The notes: generated by a model from the sequence alone, not told the origin. A stretch of 64,000 nt of DNA from Tautonia plasticadhaerens (GCF_007752535.1 NZ_CP036426.1:5332001-5396000), one strand, 5' to 3'; counted from the first letter of the stretch, positions 55,413-64,000 are shown. Translations and numbers: made by a program.

Positions 55413-55922
55413 TCAGTGGGCGGCCTTGACGTTGATCGAGGACTCGGCCAGCTCGGTCAGCTTGGCGTCGGTGGCCTTCTCCTCGTCCAGGGTCTCTTGG
55501 AGCAGCCGGGCGACGGTCTGGTTGCCGTGCCGCAGGGCGAAGTTCCGGGCGCTGCCGTACGCGGCGATCTCGTAGTGCTCCACCCGCTGCGCGGCGGCGA
55601 TCAGGGCGGCGTCCTTGACGTCGGGGTCGCCCTTGGCGTCGATGACCTCCTCGCCCTCGGAGATCAGGCCCTTGATGGCGTTGCAGGTGACGGCCTTGGG
55701 CTCCTTGCCCATCGCCTTGAAGGCCTGCTCCAGCCGGGTGACCTGCCCCTCGGTCTCCCTCAGGTGCGCCTCGATCCCCGCCTTGAGCTTGGCGTCGTGC
55801 GCGGCGTTGGCCATCTTGGGCAGGGCCTTGGTCAGGCGCTGCTCGGCGTCGTACAGGTCGCCGAGCTGGTCGCAGACCAGGTCTTCCATCGAATTCAGTT
55901 CCTTGCTCGTGAACAAGCCCAT
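55413..55922 (-). CDS. Ferritin-like DUF892 (YciE/YciF) stress protein
   Basis: A 169-residue four-helix-bundle protein of the YciF family. Typical pieces are the N-terminal SMEDLVCDQLGDLYDAEQRL, the EAHLRETEGQVTRLEQAF helix with metal-binding Glu, and AAAQRVEHYEIAAYGSARNF. Members are induced in general stress and may bind di-iron. GGGAGG lies upstream of ATG 55922. It is divergent from the truncated haemoglobin gene. Confidence 0.93.
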   Translation of the reverse strand: MGLFTSKELNSMEDLVCDQLGDLYDAEQRLTKALPKMANAAHDAKLKAGIEAHLRETEGQVTRLEQAFKAMGKEPKAVTCNAIKGLISEGEEVIDAKGDPDVKDAALIAAAQRVEHYEIAAYGSARNFALRHGNQTVARLLQETLDEEKATDAKLTELAESSINVKAAH

Positions 55923-56143
55923 GGGTGTTCCTCCCGGTCGTTGGTGATGCGTGTCCGTCCGGGCCGCACGCCCGTGCGGCCCCCCCCGACCCGCCCGCAA
56001 AGTCCGTTCCGAGCGGTGACGGCCGGTTGCGGATCCCCGCCCCTCGCGTAGAATCGACCCATCGGCGGGCGGACGAGGCCGGGGCACCCCCGACACCCCC
56101 CGGCGCGAGGCGAGGCGGCATCGATCGACCGGAGGCGGCCCGG

Positions 56144-56524
56144 ATGGGAGACGAAGCGACCCTCTTCGAGCGGATCGGCGGCGAGCCGGCGATGGCCCGG
56201 ATCCTCGACGAGTTCTACGCCCGGGTCCTCGACGACCCGGAGCTGGGGCCGTTCTTCCGGCACGCCTCGATGGACTCCCTCCGCCGCATGCAGCTCGAAT
56301 TCCTCGGCGCCGCCCTGGATGGCCCGCTGGGCTACTCCGGCCTCGCCCTCTCCCACGCGCACCAGGGCCGGGGCATCACCGCCCGCCACTTCAACCGCTT
56401 CACCCAGCACTTCCTGGAGACCCTCCGCGCCCGGGGGGTCGGGGAGGCGGAGGTGGTCGACGTCATCGCTCGCATCAACACCTATGCCGACGACATCGTC
56501 GGCCGGTCGGCCGTCAGCGAATAG
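56144..56524 (+). CDS. Truncated haemoglobin, group I-like
   Basis: A 126-residue globin starting LFERIGGEPAMARILDEFYARV, with FFRHASMDSLRRMQLEFLGAAL as the distal region and the proximal His H73 in SHAHQGRGIT, followed by ARHFNRFTQHFLETL. It binds O2 or NO and is often linked to nitrosative stress defence. GGAGG precedes ATG 56144. Confidence 0.93.
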   Translation: MGDEATLFERIGGEPAMARILDEFYARVLDDPELGPFFRHASMDSLRRMQLEFLGAALDGPLGYSGLALSHAHQGRGITARHFNRFTQHFLETLRARGVGEAEVVDVIARINTYADDIVGRSAVSE

Positions 56525-56624
56525 CCCCCTCCCCCCGCGTTCGGCACGCCGATTGCTTCAATCCTCGCCCATCGATCCGACGGGCGCGTCCGCCCGTCTT
56601 GTCCGGGAGGCGGAGGGACGAGGC

Positions 56625-56924
56625 ATGCGCATCAAACGGGTCAATTCCGACGTCGGCGAGAAAGTCGCGAGCATCGCGCTCTGGCTGCTCGGCCTGGGCG
56701 TCATCCTGGCGATCTGGGGCGGCGTCTGGTCGTTCTACCTCTTCCGCAACCCGCCCGAGCGGGAGTTGATGGCCTTCTTCGCCGCGGGCCTGCTGCTCTC
56801 GGGGCTCGACCTGATCGCCATCGGGCTGCTCTCCGGCCGGATCGGCCGGGCCGCCCGGGATCGGGACGAGCCGGCCGATCGGGTCGCCGTCTCTACACCC
56901 GACCGGACCGGTCACACCGCCTGA
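56625..56924 (+). CDS. Small two-pass membrane protein (first of a related pair)
   Basis: A 99-residue protein with two membrane helices (about residues 15-40 and 48-70) joined by a short loop FRNPPERE, and a charged C-terminus. GGAGGGACG precedes ATG 56625. Residues 28-61 align without gaps with residues 26-59 of the next gene (17 of 34 identical by hand count). Function unknown. Confidence 0.75.
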   Translation: MRIKRVNSDVGEKVASIALWLLGLGVILAIWGGVWSFYLFRNPPERELMAFFAAGLLLSGLDLIAIGLLSGRIGRAARDRDEPADRVAVSTPDRTGHTA

Positions 56925-57011
56925 GCCGGGCACCGACGGCGGCCCCCTGGGCCGCCCGCCCCCCGATGAGACCCCCAAACGACCCCAACCACGGACCCGG
57001 AGCGCCCGACG

Positions 57012-57260
57012 ATGCCGACCCTCTCGAACGATCCCGAGGCTTCCTGGGCCGGCACGGCGCTTTCCGGCGTCACGGCCGGCTCGCTGCTGACGATCTGGAG
57101 CGGCCTCTGGCTCGCCTTCCTCTCCCGGAACGAGCCGGAGCACTCTTTCTGGACCTACCTCGCCGCCGGCTGCCTGCTCACCGGCCTCGCCTTCTTCGGC
57201 GGGGGCCTGAGCATGGGCCTGGTCCGGAGGCACACCGAGGACGAGGCCGAGCAGGCCTGA
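57012..57260 (+). CDS. Small two-pass membrane protein (second of a related pair)
   Basis: An 82-residue protein with two membrane helices (about 15-36 and 44-68). The segment LTIWSGLWLAFLSRNEPE parallels LAIWGGVWSFYLFRNPPE of the preceding gene, so the two arose by duplication. It starts 87 bases after the first gene's stop. Function unknown. Confidence 0.75.
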   Translation: MPTLSNDPEASWAGTALSGVTAGSLLTIWSGLWLAFLSRNEPEHSFWTYLAAGCLLTGLAFFGGGLSMGLVRRHTEDEAEQA

Positions 57261-57282
57261 CCCCCCGGACCGGTCCGGGGGG
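57261..57282. terminator. 22-base perfect palindrome
   Basis: CCCCCCGGA/TCCGGGGGG arms with central CCGG, immediately after the stop of the small membrane gene and before the convergent DUF3500 gene. Confidence 0.7.
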
Positions 57283-57309
57283 CTTCGGGAGGGTCCGTGC
57301 GGCCCCGGG

Positions 57310-58320
57310 TCAGGCTCGGCCGCCCGGCGCCTGCCCGGCGAAATCGACCCACGCGTGCACGTGGGGCGTGCCGTGGAAGTGCCAGGAGAAGGCCGGGCCC
57401 TCGACCTTCCAGACGTCCCGGATGCGGCCCCCGGCTGCCCCGCCGCCCCCGTAATCGGTCAACCGGAGTGGGTCGATCCCCCCTGCGGAGTCCAGGAGGG
57501 CCAGCACCCCCGCCCGACTCGCCTCGCTGAAGGGGGAAAGCATGGCCCCGATCAGCCCGAGGACCATCCGCTTCTGCCGGCCGTCGAGGTCCCCGACGCG
57601 GATCCCCCGCTCCCCCCCCGGGCCGGGGGCCAGGGGGGATTCGGCGAGGGCCCGGGCTCGCCGGTCGCCGTCCAATGACCGGAAGAGCGCGTCGGCCCGC
57701 TCCGCCTGATCCCACCAGACGTTCCGGGAGCGGCCCCCGACCTCGACGACCGGTGCCGGGGCGTGGCCGTAGAAGATCGGCCCGCCGAAAGGCCACCCCC
57801 CGGACCGGTCGCCGTCGGCCCTCAGGGTGACGTGCCGGCCGGTCAGGACCCACTCGAAGGGCGTGACGGTGCCCGGCGTGCCGAAGAGGGCGACGTGGTA
57901 GGCCTCGAAGCCGCCGGAGTCGTCGCCCATCTGCCTCATGAAGCGGTCGAAGCCGTCCTCGGAGGTGATCCCCCGCAGGATCTCCCGGCAAAGCTCCCGC
58001 TGCGCGCCCTCCAGGTCGCCGATCGTCGGCCCAACGATCGCCCAGTTGTGCTCGACGCGGGAACGGAGCGGGTGGTCGTGGGGGAAGCAGATGGCCTCGC
58101 GCTGGTCGGTCGTCAGCGTGCCGAACAGCCGGGCGACCGCCGAGTCGGCCGGTTCCGGCGACATCGGGACGACCCCGCCGGACCGCCCCCGGGACTCGGG
58201 CCTCGTCCCGGTCGACGGGACGCCGATCCGCGGCATGGCGGCCGCCCCCAGCCCGGAGGCGCCGACGGCCCGGACGAACGCCCGGCGGGTCGGCCGGCCG
58301 TCGCGGGGTGTCGCTGGCAT
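57310..58320 (-). CDS. DUF3500 protein with Tat signal
   Basis: A 336-residue protein with a twin-arginine leader (PTRRAFVRAVGASGLGAAAM). The body fits the DUF3500 family: TTDQREAICFPHDHPLRSRVEHNWAIV near residues 70-95, EWVLTGRHVTLRADGD, GGPIFYGHAPA, and the C-terminal FSWHFHGTPHVHAWVDF rich in His. Tat export suggests a folded, perhaps metal-containing periplasmic protein. The function is unknown. GAGGAGG lies upstream of ATG 58320. Confidence 0.88.
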   Translation of the reverse strand: MPATPRDGRPTRRAFVRAVGASGLGAAAMPRIGVPSTGTRPESRGRSGGVVPMSPEPADSAVARLFGTLTTDQREAICFPHDHPLRSRVEHNWAIVGPTIGDLEGAQRELCREILRGITSEDGFDRFMRQMGDDSGGFEAYHVALFGTPGTVTPFEWVLTGRHVTLRADGDRSGGWPFGGPIFYGHAPAPVVEVGGRSRNVWWDQAERADALFRSLDGDRRARALAESPLAPGPGGERGIRVGDLDGRQKRMVLGLIGAMLSPFSEASRAGVLALLDSAGGIDPLRLTDYGGGGAAGGRIRDVWKVEGPAFSWHFHGTPHVHAWVDFAGQAPGGRA

Positions 58321-58549
58321 CGGCGTCCTCCTCGGTCGTCGTCCCGGGGCCCCCTGACCGATCGGCCCCCCGACGACGGCCCGAGGCCCGGCCGTGCCCA
58401 CTCTATCAGGAGTCCGGCCCGGGGGGGAATCGGCCGCTCTCGTCCCGGGGCCGCCCGACGGCCCCCGAAAACATCGGGCATCGCCGCCCCCGATGTCGCC
58501 GAGTTGGGAACGAGCCGACCGTGATTGCATCACCCAAGGAGGATGCTCG

Positions 58550-59044
58550 ATGGAGAACTGGACCGCCGGCGTGTCTCGCCTGATCCTGGACCGCACCGTC
58601 GAGGAACTGTTCGCCTCGATGATCGTCGCCCTGGTCATCGCCGGGGCGGCGGCCCCCCTGGGGGCCTGGCTCTGCCGGTCGAGGGAGGACGGGGCGACCC
58701 GGCTCACCGCCGTGATGTTCGTCTCCACGCTACTCGGCATGATCGTGGCCGGCAGCTTCGTCGAGCGGGAGCACCAATCCGCGAAGGGGTCGCTCGCGCT
58801 CGCCCCGCCCCCCCACCACTTCAACCCGGGGTGGAGGGGGATGAGGCGCCTGCCCATGTACTACCAGATGAAGGGCATCCTCGACGCCGACGGCGACGGC
58901 CACGTCTCGACCGAGGAGTTCCAGGACGCGTCCGAGGCCCTCGGCACCGAGGACCGGCTTCAACACTCCGGCCCGCCCATGGCCCCTAGCGACGGCGGCC
59001 GGGGCGACGTCCCCCGGCCCCGTCGGGCGGCCGAGGGGATCTGA
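58550..59044 (+). CDS. Membrane protein with an EF-hand
   Basis: A 164-residue protein with two membrane helices (about residues 20-42 and 52-70), then a soluble part. A canonical EF-hand loop D112-A-D114-G-D116-G-H-V-S-T-E-E follows, giving a Ca2+ site, with a Pro/Gly/Arg-rich tail. An ideal AAGGAGG lies upstream of ATG 58550. Family not recognised; Ca2+ sensing at the membrane is a reasonable inference. It is divergent from the DUF3500 gene. Confidence 0.8.
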   Translation: MENWTAGVSRLILDRTVEELFASMIVALVIAGAAAPLGAWLCRSREDGATRLTAVMFVSTLLGMIVAGSFVEREHQSAKGSLALAPPPHHFNPGWRGMRRLPMYYQMKGILDADGDGHVSTEEFQDASEALGTEDRLQHSGPPMAPSDGGRGDVPRPRRAAEGI

Positions 59045-59216
59045 CGCCCCCGGGGGGCCGGGGCCTCGGGCCGGGGGCCGGTCCACGTCCCGTCCGCCCC
59101 CCGCCCCGAGGTGCGGTCGGGCCCCGGATTTGCATCGACCTCCGCCGAAGACGGGGGCGTGACGCCGACGCTCCGGCCGTCCCGCGTCCCCTCCTCGAAT
59201 CGACGGAGAATCACCG

Positions 59217-59756
59217 ATGAATCATCCTAACGAGACGACCTTTGGCCGGGCGATGCTGCTGGCGGGCGTCACCGGCCTGCGATCGGCGCTCGGCCCCGCC
59301 CTGGTCTCCGCGTCCAGGCGGGGGCCCGGCCGGGAGGCGCTGGCCCTGGCCGCGATGGCCGAGCTGGTCGTGGACAAGCTCCCCTTCGCCCCCAGCCGCA
59401 GCAGCCTCCCGGGCTTGCTCCCCCGGGTCCTCGCCGGGTACTGGGTCGCCCAGCAGGTGGCCCGGGACGACCACTCCCGGGATCCCTCGATCCCCCTCGC
59501 CGGTGCCGCCGCCGCCGCGCTCACGGCGTTGATCGCCCCGCAACTCCGGTGGGCGATCGGCCGCTCCTTCCGCGTCCCCGATCCCGTGATCGGCGCCCTC
59601 GAGGACGCCCTGGCCCTCTACCTCGGCAGCCTCGCCGCCGGCCTCACCGAGGGCGACCTCCGCGACCTCGCCTCCGACGCCCTGGGCGAGCTTCGACAGG
59701 GCCGCGTCACGCCCGCCTTCCGCCAGTTCGGCGGCCGGCTGCTCCCCTCCCGCTGA
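59217..59756 (+). CDS. DUF4126-like membrane protein
   Basis: A 179-residue protein with a hydrophobic N-terminal half. The pattern TGLRSALGPALV and ELVVDKLPFAPSR resembles the GxRS...DKLPFTPSR signature of a family of small bacterial membrane proteins I associate with DUF4126. The C-terminus has a further hydrophobic stretch and an amphipathic tail. Function unknown. Confidence 0.65.
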   Translation: MNHPNETTFGRAMLLAGVTGLRSALGPALVSASRRGPGREALALAAMAELVVDKLPFAPSRSSLPGLLPRVLAGYWVAQQVARDDHSRDPSIPLAGAAAAALTALIAPQLRWAIGRSFRVPDPVIGALEDALALYLGSLAAGLTEGDLRDLASDALGELRQGRVTPAFRQFGGRLLPSR

Positions 59757-59960
59757 ATCGGCCCGGGGCCGCCACGCCGGGGGGATGTTCGGCGGAACAT
59801 GAGCTGATTTCGATCGCGTGACGATTTCGGCCGATGACGCGGCGATCGCCGCGACCCGCTTGACTCCGCCGCCCCGCGCTGGTGCAATACCCGGCACGAT
59901 CAGGCCCGGCCCCCGGCCTCGCGCCGGGGCCGGGAACCCCCCCACGAGACTCGCCGCACC

Positions 59961-60269
59961 ATGCCTCGGCTGCAACGGCTCTTGATCTGGTGCTCGATGG
60001 CGCTGGCCGGGACGTTCGTCCTGGCGGGCCCCGGCGTGCACCTGCTCTCGCCGTGCGGCCACGAGGCCGGGCACGACCCCGGCGGCCTCCCCGATCGGGA
60101 CGATTCCTGCCCGATCTGCGCGCTCCACTCCCAGGCCCAGGCGCCCGCCCCGGTCGCCTCGGTCGACCGGCCGGCCCCCGCGTTCGGCCCCGTCGAGGCC
60201 CATTCGGATGAGGCCCGACGCCTCGACCTCCCCTCCTGCCTGCTCCCCCGGGCACCGCCGCTCGCTTGA
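59961..60269 (+). CDS. Small exported Cys/His-rich protein (DUF2946-like)
   Basis: A 102-residue protein with an N-terminal signal or membrane helix (LLIWCSMALAGTFVLAGPGV). A short Cys/His segment follows, SPCGHEAGHDPGG, then DDSCPICALHSQAQ. The CPICALHSQ motif resembles DUF2946-type proteins often linked to copper or other metals. The remainder is Pro/Ala-rich. Assignment tentative. Confidence 0.55.
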   Translation: MPRLQRLLIWCSMALAGTFVLAGPGVHLLSPCGHEAGHDPGGLPDRDDSCPICALHSQAQAPAPVASVDRPAPAFGPVEAHSDEARRLDLPSCLLPRAPPLA

Positions 60270-60762
60270 CGCGGGCCGGTCCCGTCCCGCGCCCCCTGCC
60301 GCACTCCGGCCCGACCCGGGCCCCCGGCAGGCCCATGACATGACGGCCCTCGTCCCGGTCCCCCGAGGCGAGCGTCGACGTCGATGATGTCGATCCGGTC
60401 GGGGGTCCGCCTCCCGCCGGGCCGCAACCACGTCCCCGGTCCCGGGGCCTGAACCCGGACCCCGGTCCGTCGACCGACGGTCGGATGCGCCGCGCGTCTC
60501 CCGCCCCGAGGGCGTCCATCGCCTCGGGAGCGGGGACCGCCGCCCGTCCCCGATCGCCGCCGACGACCCGTCCCGACGGGGCACGGCGTCCGCGCCGGTC
60601 CCGGCCCTCGAATCCCGGATCGCTCCGGCCGCGCGCCCGTCGGGGGTGACATCACCCCCGGCCCCGGTCGCGGTGCGCCCGGCGATCCCCTCGACCACGC
60701 CCCCGGGCCGCCGTCGGCGCGTCGCCGACGGGCCGGGTGCGCTTGCGTAGGAGTCTGCTCCG
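60270..60762. other. Intergenic region, no gene seen
   Basis: A 493-base GC-rich gap before the PEP-CTERM gene. No AT-rich Zur-type box or clear promoter could be recognised; frames are Arg/Gly/Pro-rich. Confidence 0.4.
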
Positions 60763-61557
60763 ATGAATCGTTTCCGATCCGTTGCCGCGACGGCCGCCCT
60801 GCTCCTGGTGACCTCGGCCGGGGCCTGCCGGGCCGAGTCCGTCGGCTACTACGTCGCCCGGGATTCCCAGCAGGAACTCTCGGGGGGCGTCACCAATCCG
60901 AACTTCGACCGGCTGACCTTCCTGTTCAACCACGGCAACCACTTCCACAGCATCGGCCGCTTCGGGGGCGGACCGAATCAGCTCCCCGAGTCGTACGTCG
61001 GCGGCCGGATCACCCTGGCCGAGGGCTTCGGCGCCATGGCCGGGCGGTTCGTCAGCGTCCGCTACCACAACGCCGACCCGGCGAGCGAATACAGCGACCT
61101 CCGGGTCGCCTCGATCCACACCCTGGCCGACGCCCCGGTCGGCTCCGAGGAGGAGGTCCTTTACAATAGCTCGGCCGGGCGCTGGAGCGATTTGCCGCTG
61201 GACGGCGCGATGGTCGCCCTGGAGGTGGTGGAACTGTCCGAGGGCCTCAACGCGACCTTCGGCGACGGGTCGGAGGTCGCCACCGGGGTCGGCGACCGGC
61301 TGACGCTCGGCGCGGGCGATTCGTTCACCGGCCCGTTGCAATTCTTCACCGACCTCGGCGTCGCGGCCCGGACGGGGCTCTCCGCCACGTTCCGGCTCAT
61401 CGATGTGAACGCCGGCTCGCCGTTGCTCGGCTCGGGCGACTTCCGGTTCGACTTCGCCACCGTCCCCGAGCCCGGCTCCGCCGTCCTGGTCGGCCTCGGC
61501 CTGGCCGGCCTGGCCGGCCTGCGGTGGCGTCGCTCCCGTCGGCCCCGCCTCGCCTGA
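60763..61557 (+). CDS. PEP-CTERM exported protein resembling the all3515 zinc-related family
   Basis: A 264-residue protein with a signal peptide (about 1-24) and a typical PEP-CTERM tail (VPEPGSAVLVGLGLAGLAGL followed by a basic RWRRSRR cluster), which is recognised by exosortase. The start of the mature part, VGYYVARDSQQELSGG, and especially NFDRLTFLFNHGNHFHSIGRF, resemble the all3515-type PEP-CTERM proteins of cyanobacteria described as Zur-repressed. The His cluster could bind zinc. AGGAG lies before ATG 60763. No exosortase gene is in the window. Confidence 0.75.
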   Translation: MNRFRSVAATAALLLVTSAGACRAESVGYYVARDSQQELSGGVTNPNFDRLTFLFNHGNHFHSIGRFGGGPNQLPESYVGGRITLAEGFGAMAGRFVSVRYHNADPASEYSDLRVASIHTLADAPVGSEEEVLYNSSAGRWSDLPLDGAMVALEVVELSEGLNATFGDGSEVATGVGDRLTLGAGDSFTGPLQFFTDLGVAARTGLSATFRLIDVNAGSPLLGSGDFRFDFATVPEPGSAVLVGLGLAGLAGLRWRRSRRPRLA

Positions 61558-61592
61558 GTTGATCGCCGCGTCACGCGGCCGATTGACGCGAA

Positions 61593-61630
61593 ACGGGCCG
61601 GGCCGATCCCCCCGGATCGGCCCGGCCCGT
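61593..61630 (+). terminator. Strong 17-bp terminator hairpin
   Basis: Arms 61593-61609 and 61614-61630 pair perfectly with a CCCC loop. A GTTC-rich stretch with short tandem repeats follows. It ends the PEP-CTERM gene. Confidence 0.8.
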
Positions 61631-61786
61631 GCGTTCGTCCGTTCGTTCGTCCGAGTCGATCCGGCCGGGCGACCCCGGCCATCGTCCCCCGCATCGGAAC
61701 GATTTCTCAACTCATCGGGATTCTTTCATCATCCATGATCCGTTCGCCGTCTGCTCGCCTCGCGTCGGTCCCCCGGCGGTCGGGCC

Positions 61787-62785
61787 TCATCGGGCCGAGG
61801 CCAGGCTCGGCCGGCCGAGGATCTGCTCGGTCGGGAAGCGGTCGCCCGGGCAGGCGGTCGGGGTGTTCGAGGCGGCGTCGTGGGTGCCGACGCGGTCCCC
61901 GGGGATCGCGTAGCGGTCCTGCAGGTACGCCACCAGGGCCCGGGCGGCCTCGACCTGCTTCGGCGTGGGGGCGGCCTCGTCGAGGTTCCCCACCAGGCAG
62001 ATGCCGATGCCGTACTCGTTGACGCTCGGGTGCTTGGCGTCCCGGCAGTGGGCGCCGGCCCGCTGGTCGGACCAGCGGCGGGTCACCTCGATCGTCCCGT
62101 CGGGGCTGTCGGTGCCGTTGCCGATGACGAAGTGGTAGCTGCACCCGTCCAGTCCCGCCCGGTCCCGGTGCTGGCGGTCGATCTGGGCGTAGCCCCCGCT
62201 GGGGGAGGCGCTATGATGCAGCACCACGTACCGCCAGGGCCGGTCGGCCTTGGGCGGCTGGACCAGGTCGATCGGGTCGTCGGCCATCGCCTGCACGCGG
62301 GCCCGCAGTTCCGACCGGGAGCTGGCGAGCCGGGCGTTGGCGTCCCGGCTCGGGGCCTTCCGGCTCATCGGCGGGCCGACGTCGATCCGGGGCGGGTCGC
62401 CGACGTCCGAGGGGAGCGGCTCCACCGCGCTCGGCGTCGGCTCGGGCAGGGGCTCCTCCTCCGGCAGCGGCGAGAGGTTCAACTCCGGCTCCCCCGCCGG
62501 GGCGGGGCCGGCCGGCGGCGACACGTAGGTGCCGTAGGTGTCCTCGTACCCCGGGGCCGGGGACGACACGTCATAGTCGTAATCATAGGATCCCGGGTCA
62601 GTCGGGATCACCGTGGCCGACGAGGGGCTGGGGTCGATCAGGACCGGCTCGGGGTCGACGAAGACCGGCCGCAGGGCCGATCGCCGGTGCTTGCAGCCGG
62701 ACGTGCCGGCCATGACGACCATCAGGCCGACGACCATCAGCCGGGCCAGCGTCCTCGTCCGGGGGGTCTTCCATCGGGCGTCCAT
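61787..62785 (-). CDS. Lipoprotein N-acetylmuramoyl-L-alanine amidase (Amidase_2/PGRP fold)
   Basis: A 332-residue lipoprotein. The lipobox is VMAGTSGC (Cys about residue 31). A Pro/Tyr/Asp-rich linker spans ~35-165. The amidase domain follows with Zn ligands and active-site features: YVVLHHSAS, the Tyr/His in GCSYHFVIGNG, AGAHC, NEYGIGICLVGNL and the final VGTHDAASNTPTACPGD. It should cleave the amide bond between muramic acid and L-Ala in peptidoglycan. GGAG lies upstream of ATG 62785. It suggests the organism has or recycles peptidoglycan. Confidence 0.93.
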   Translation of the reverse strand: MDARWKTPRTRTLARLMVVGLMVVMAGTSGCKHRRSALRPVFVDPEPVLIDPSPSSATVIPTDPGSYDYDYDVSSPAPGYEDTYGTYVSPPAGPAPAGEPELNLSPLPEEEPLPEPTPSAVEPLPSDVGDPPRIDVGPPMSRKAPSRDANARLASSRSELRARVQAMADDPIDLVQPPKADRPWRYVVLHHSASPSGGYAQIDRQHRDRAGLDGCSYHFVIGNGTDSPDGTIEVTRRWSDQRAGAHCRDAKHPSVNEYGIGICLVGNLDEAAPTPKQVEAARALVAYLQDRYAIPGDRVGTHDAASNTPTACPGDRFPTEQILGRPSLASAR

Positions 62786-63223
62786 GAGACGTCTCCACTC
62801 GGGGCTCGATTCGTACCGCGATGCGGGGTCGGTGTGGGTCAAAGCAAGGGCGGTGCCGAGCGATCGGACCCCGGCGCGCCGGGATCCTCGGATTCGCCTC
62901 AAGTCTACACCCCGATGGGACGAGTGGCCGGGCGAGGCGGGCCGATTTCCCGGAGAACGGCTCAAGTCCCCGCCCGGACCGGCCGGGGGCCCGTGTAAGT
63001 CCTGCAATTCGGCGGACGATCCGTCCGTCGCGACCCGCACGACCGCCCCAGCCGGTCCGGGCCGCCCCGGCCTCGCTGGCATCCGGGTGGGGGCGTCGGT
63101 ATGCTAATGGGTCCGACCCGCCCCCCCCGCCCCGACGACCGGCCCGTCCCGCACGACCCGCACGACCCGACCGGGGCCGACGTTTTCTTCCCGACCGTGT
63201 GATCGCCCAGGAGACCGAGGTCG
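62786..63223. other. Divergent intergenic region before leuS
   Basis: A 438-base gap between the amidase and leuS. A weak -10-like TATGCT (63100-63105) lies in the right direction for leuS, without a good -35. No gene or riboswitch-like/T-box structure could be recognised by eye. Confidence 0.4.
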
Positions 63224-64000
63224 ATGCCGGCCTACCACCCCCAGCGCATCGAGACGAAGTGGCAGCAGTACTGGGACGCGCACCAGACGTTCCGGGTCGC
63301 CGACCTCGTCCCCGACCGGCCCAAGCTCTACATCCTCGACATGTTCCCGTACCCCTCCGGCGCCGGCCTGCACGTCGGCCACCCCGAGGGCTACACCGCC
63401 ACCGACATCCTCTGCCGCTTCAAGCGCAACCGGGGCTTCAACGTCCTGCACCCGATGGGCTGGGACGCCTTCGGCCTGCCCGCCGAGCAGTACGCCATCC
63501 AGACCGGCACCCACCCTGCGGTCACCACCCAGAAGAACATCGACACCTTCCGGCGCCAGATCAAGGCCCTCGGCTTCTCCTACGACTGGTCACGGGAGGT
63601 CGACACCACCGACCCCGACTACTACCGGTGGACCCAGTGGATCTTCCTCAAGCTCTACGACACCTGGTATGACCCGGCGTTCGCGTGGACCGACGCCGAG
63701 GGCCGCACCCGGCGCGGCAAGGGCCGGCCGATCGCCGAACTCCCCGTCCCCGAGGACTGCCCCGACCCGGACTCGTATCGCGACGCCCGACGCCTCGCCT
63801 ACCGCGCCGAGGTCCCCGTCAACTGGTGCCCCGAGCTGGGCACCGTGCTGGCGAACGAGGAGGTCATCGACGGCAAGTCCGAGCGCGGCAACCACCCCGT
63901 CGTCCGGATGCCCCTGAAGCAGTGGATGCTCCGGATCACCTCCTACGGCGACCGGCTCATCGAGGATCTCGAATTCGTCGACTGGCCCCGCGCCATCAAG
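63224..64000 (+). CDS. leuS: Leucyl-tRNA synthetase, 5' part (runs off the window)
   Basis: The first 259 codons of class I LeuRS, which charges tRNA-Leu. It starts [15 protein letters not shown], has [22 protein letters not shown] with the HIGH-type motif HVGH, then the [18 protein letters not shown] segment and the zinc/insertion region leading to [16 protein letters not shown]. The domain carrying editing and the KMSKS loop lie beyond position 64000. AGGAG lies a few bases before ATG 63224. Confidence 0.97.
   Translation, partial: MPAYHPQRIETKWQQYWDAHQTFRVADLVPDRPKLYILDMFPYPSGAGLHVGHPEGYTATDILCRFKRNRGFNVLHPMGWDAFGLPAEQYAIQTGTHPAVTTQKNIDTFRRQIKALGFSYDWSREVDTTDPDYYRWTQWIFLKLYDTWYDPAFAWTDAEGRTRRGKGRPIAELPVPEDCPDPDSYRDARRLAYRAEVPVNWCPELGTVLANEEVIDGKSERGNHPVVRMPLKQWMLRITSYGDRLIEDLEFVDWPRAIK

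Overview
The window looks like chromosomal DNA of a very GC-rich planctomycete, most likely of the Isosphaeraceae type. This is an inference. It rests on the codon use, on exported proteins with an N-terminal Leu-Glu-x-Arg-x-Leu-Leu-Ser type motif, on a PEP-CTERM protein, on a bacterial formylmethanofuran-type C1 gene pair (fhcB/fhcD), and on a Kdo pathway gene (kdsB) that implies a Gram-negative type envelope. I saw no rRNA, tRNA, CRISPR array, insertion sequence or prophage. Nearly all of the DNA is ordinary chromosome with short operons separated by GC-rich hairpins.

Layout: 0-4.3 kb holds an XPB-type helicase, a 75-residue protein and a large XPB/Ssl2-like partner. 4.3-8 kb has an ECF-like sigma factor with a possible small membrane protein, a lone receiver-domain protein and the SppA protease. 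8-12 kb has two STAS proteins, MutS and a small unknown gene. 12-17.3 kb carries a membrane-anchored CX5R phosphatase, an acyltransferase-3 protein and a sodium/solute symporter. 17.6-20.4 kb has an unknown gene and fhcB-fhcD. 20.6-24 kb is a four-gene unit: exported glutathione peroxidase, AlkA-type glycosylase, small beta-sandwich protein and D-aminoacylase. 24.4-27 kb holds a DUF433 protein behind an AT-rich leader and a Uup-like ABC-F ATPase. 27-34.7 kb is an export operon (HPF-like protein, ABC exporter with a His-Gly repeat, HlyD-like adaptor, TolC-like protein) divergent from a NhaR-like regulator. The intergenic region between them carries an exact ATC-N9-GAT LysR-type box.

34.8-44.9 kb contains a thioredoxin/trypsin fusion, a coiled-coil protein and small partner, an 80-base inverted repeat, a PHB-depolymerase-like esterase, a Rad52-family gene with a near-consensus promoter, an ACT protein and two unknown envelope proteins. 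45-52.8 kb has an acylphosphatase, an ABC-2 permease, an ABC exporter whose ATPase motifs are eroded, a Calx-beta protein, an SDR and a subtilisin-like protease. 53.7-64 kb has kdsB, a lipase-like hydrolase, a YciF-type ferritin-like protein, a truncated haemoglobin, twin small membrane proteins, a DUF3500 Tat protein, an EF-hand membrane protein, a DUF4126-like protein, a Cys/His-rich small protein, a PEP-CTERM protein resembling a zinc-related family, an amidase lipoprotein and the 5' part of leuS.

The observations I would follow first are the free-standing copy of the partner's C-terminal domain in the XPB operon, the regulator/HPF/His-rich exporter locus, the ABC exporter with degraded nucleotide-binding motifs, FhcB with Fe-S cysteines but no visible metal-ligand cysteine, and the leader ORF plus strong promoter in front of rad52. 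No single wholly new system is proven by the sequence alone.
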